NCBI GenBank assembly: GCA_937967725.1
Contig: CALBSY010000148.1
Location: 1 to 6,191, forward strand
Direction of reading: 5' to 3'
Length of the DNA: 6,191 nucleotides
Source: an uncultured Alphaproteobacteria bacterium
GTDB lineage: Bacteria > Pseudomonadota > Alphaproteobacteria > Caulobacterales > Aquidulcibacteraceae
A program made the position numbers and the translations under genes. The notes beneath the pieces were generated by a model that worked only from the letters and a program-made list of their open reading frames with translations, had not been told where the DNA came from and made no database searches. Of this stretch, positions 5,643 through 6,191 are shown in pieces (position 1 is the stretch's first letter; every line of letters starts with the position of its first letter).

Positions 5643-6191
5643 ATGCAGCACGACCCAAACGAGGCCAAGGCTTCGTTCGACGACCTCTATTCGCAGGAAG
5701 ATCCGCGCGACTACTTTTCGGTGCTCGGATCGCTCGACTATTCAATTCCGGACTTAGCCAAACCAATCTTTCGGCGTATCGCCGGGGAGTTTCGCAAAGC
5801 GCGCGGCGCGGCGCCGACCATTCTTGATCTCGGGTCCTCCTACGGCATCAACGCGGCGTTGTTCCGCTTTCCCCTCAGCGTGGACATGCTTCGCCGGCGT
5901 TATGCGCGCCGCGAGATGATGGCGTTGACATCGGCGCAAGTGCGCGAACTCGATCGGCGGTACTTTGAAGCGTGGCCGCGGACGCAGAGTGAGAAGATTA
6001 TTTGCGTCGATGTGTCAAAGCCGGCGGTGGAGTATGCCTGCGAGGTCGGACTCGCTGACGATTGCGTGGCTCACGATTTCGAAAACAAGCTCGCGCCTGA
6101 GGAGGTAACGCGCAAGTTCGCCGATGTAGATATGATCATCTCTACAGGCGCGGTCGGCTATGTGACTGAAAAGACGTTCGACGCGCTGTTG
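5643..6191 (+). CDS. Class I SAM-dependent methyltransferase-like protein, 3' end beyond the window
   Basis: The frame is open from ATG 5643 to the window edge (183 codons), so the protein is partial at its C-terminus. The N-terminus (residues 14-40, LYSQEDPRDYF then LDYSIPD) is family-specific. Residues 59-68, TILDLGSSYG, match SAM-binding motif I of Rossmann-fold methyltransferases, although the middle glycine of the usual GxGxG is serine. Residues 119-125, IICVDVS, match the second strand, with Asp123 in place to bind the SAM ribose. Residues 163-173, DMIISTGAVGY, match motif IV. About 50 residues, rich in Arg and Met, separate motifs I and II, where around 20 is usual. I recall similar uncharacterised proteins with this insert but cannot name a substrate. 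Its link to complex I is positional only; methylation of a complex I subunit is conceivable but unproven. Confidence 0.75.
   Translation, partial: MQHDPNEAKASFDDLYSQEDPRDYFSVLGSLDYSIPDLAKPIFRRIAGEFRKARGAAPTILDLGSSYGINAALFRFPLSVDMLRRRYARREMMALTSAQVRELDRRYFEAWPRTQSEKIICVDVSKPAVEYACEVGLADDCVAHDFENKLAPEEVTRKFADVDMIISTGAVGYVTEKTFDALL

Noticed and set aside
5560..5827. Short forward frames (ATG 5560 to 5757, TTG 5567 to 5827) overlapping the methyltransferase start
   Set aside because: Their translations are Arg-rich and out of frame with a recognisable gene. GAGGAG at 5552-5557 is too close to ATG 5560, and the TTG start is weak.

Overview
The window carries the 5' half of a bacterial respiratory complex I (NADH:quinone oxidoreductase, nuo) operon, all on the + strand. 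The GC-rich sequence, the separate nuoC and nuoD genes, the mitochondrion-like NuoD and NuoF sequences, the C-terminal extension on NuoE and the small membrane-protein genes between nuo genes together suggest an alphaproteobacterium. A Caulobacterales-like lineage is my guess; it rests on impression, not on a search.

Layout: 1-103 is a short upstream leader. It is followed by nuoA (104-469), nuoB (474-1037), nuoC (1034-1645) and nuoD (1638-2690, interrupted). The nuoD tail continues in frame to 2843. Next come a small three-helix membrane protein (2881-3255), nuoE (3252-3905), a two-helix membrane protein (3902-4156) and nuoF (4157-5461). The genes abut or overlap by 4-8 bases almost throughout, so they look like one translationally coupled transcript. 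The exceptions are a 37-base gap after the nuoD tail and a 181-base non-coding stretch (5462-5642) after nuoF. That stretch has several inverted repeats and precedes a SAM-dependent methyltransferase-like gene (5643 onward) that runs off the window. nuoG, the usual follower of nuoF, is not in the window.

Function: NuoE and NuoF form the NADH dehydrogenase tip (FMN, 2Fe-2S and 4Fe-4S clusters). NuoB, NuoC and NuoD form the connecting arm with cluster N2 and the quinone pocket, and NuoA is a membrane subunit next to that pocket. All cluster ligands I looked for in NuoB, NuoE and NuoF are present.

The main anomaly is in nuoD. Four codons near the 3' end, where the family has a hydrophobic strand (YLVS in the bovine homologue), read K-Q-E-stop. 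The conserved last 50 codons then follow in the same frame and end in the family-typical DIVFGE-DR terminus. This means a sequencing or assembly error, a recent inactivating change such as a micro-inversion, or, least likely, stop-codon readthrough. The secondary points of interest are the two uncharacterised membrane proteins inside the operon, and the methyltransferase with its structured leader at the position where nuoG is expected.
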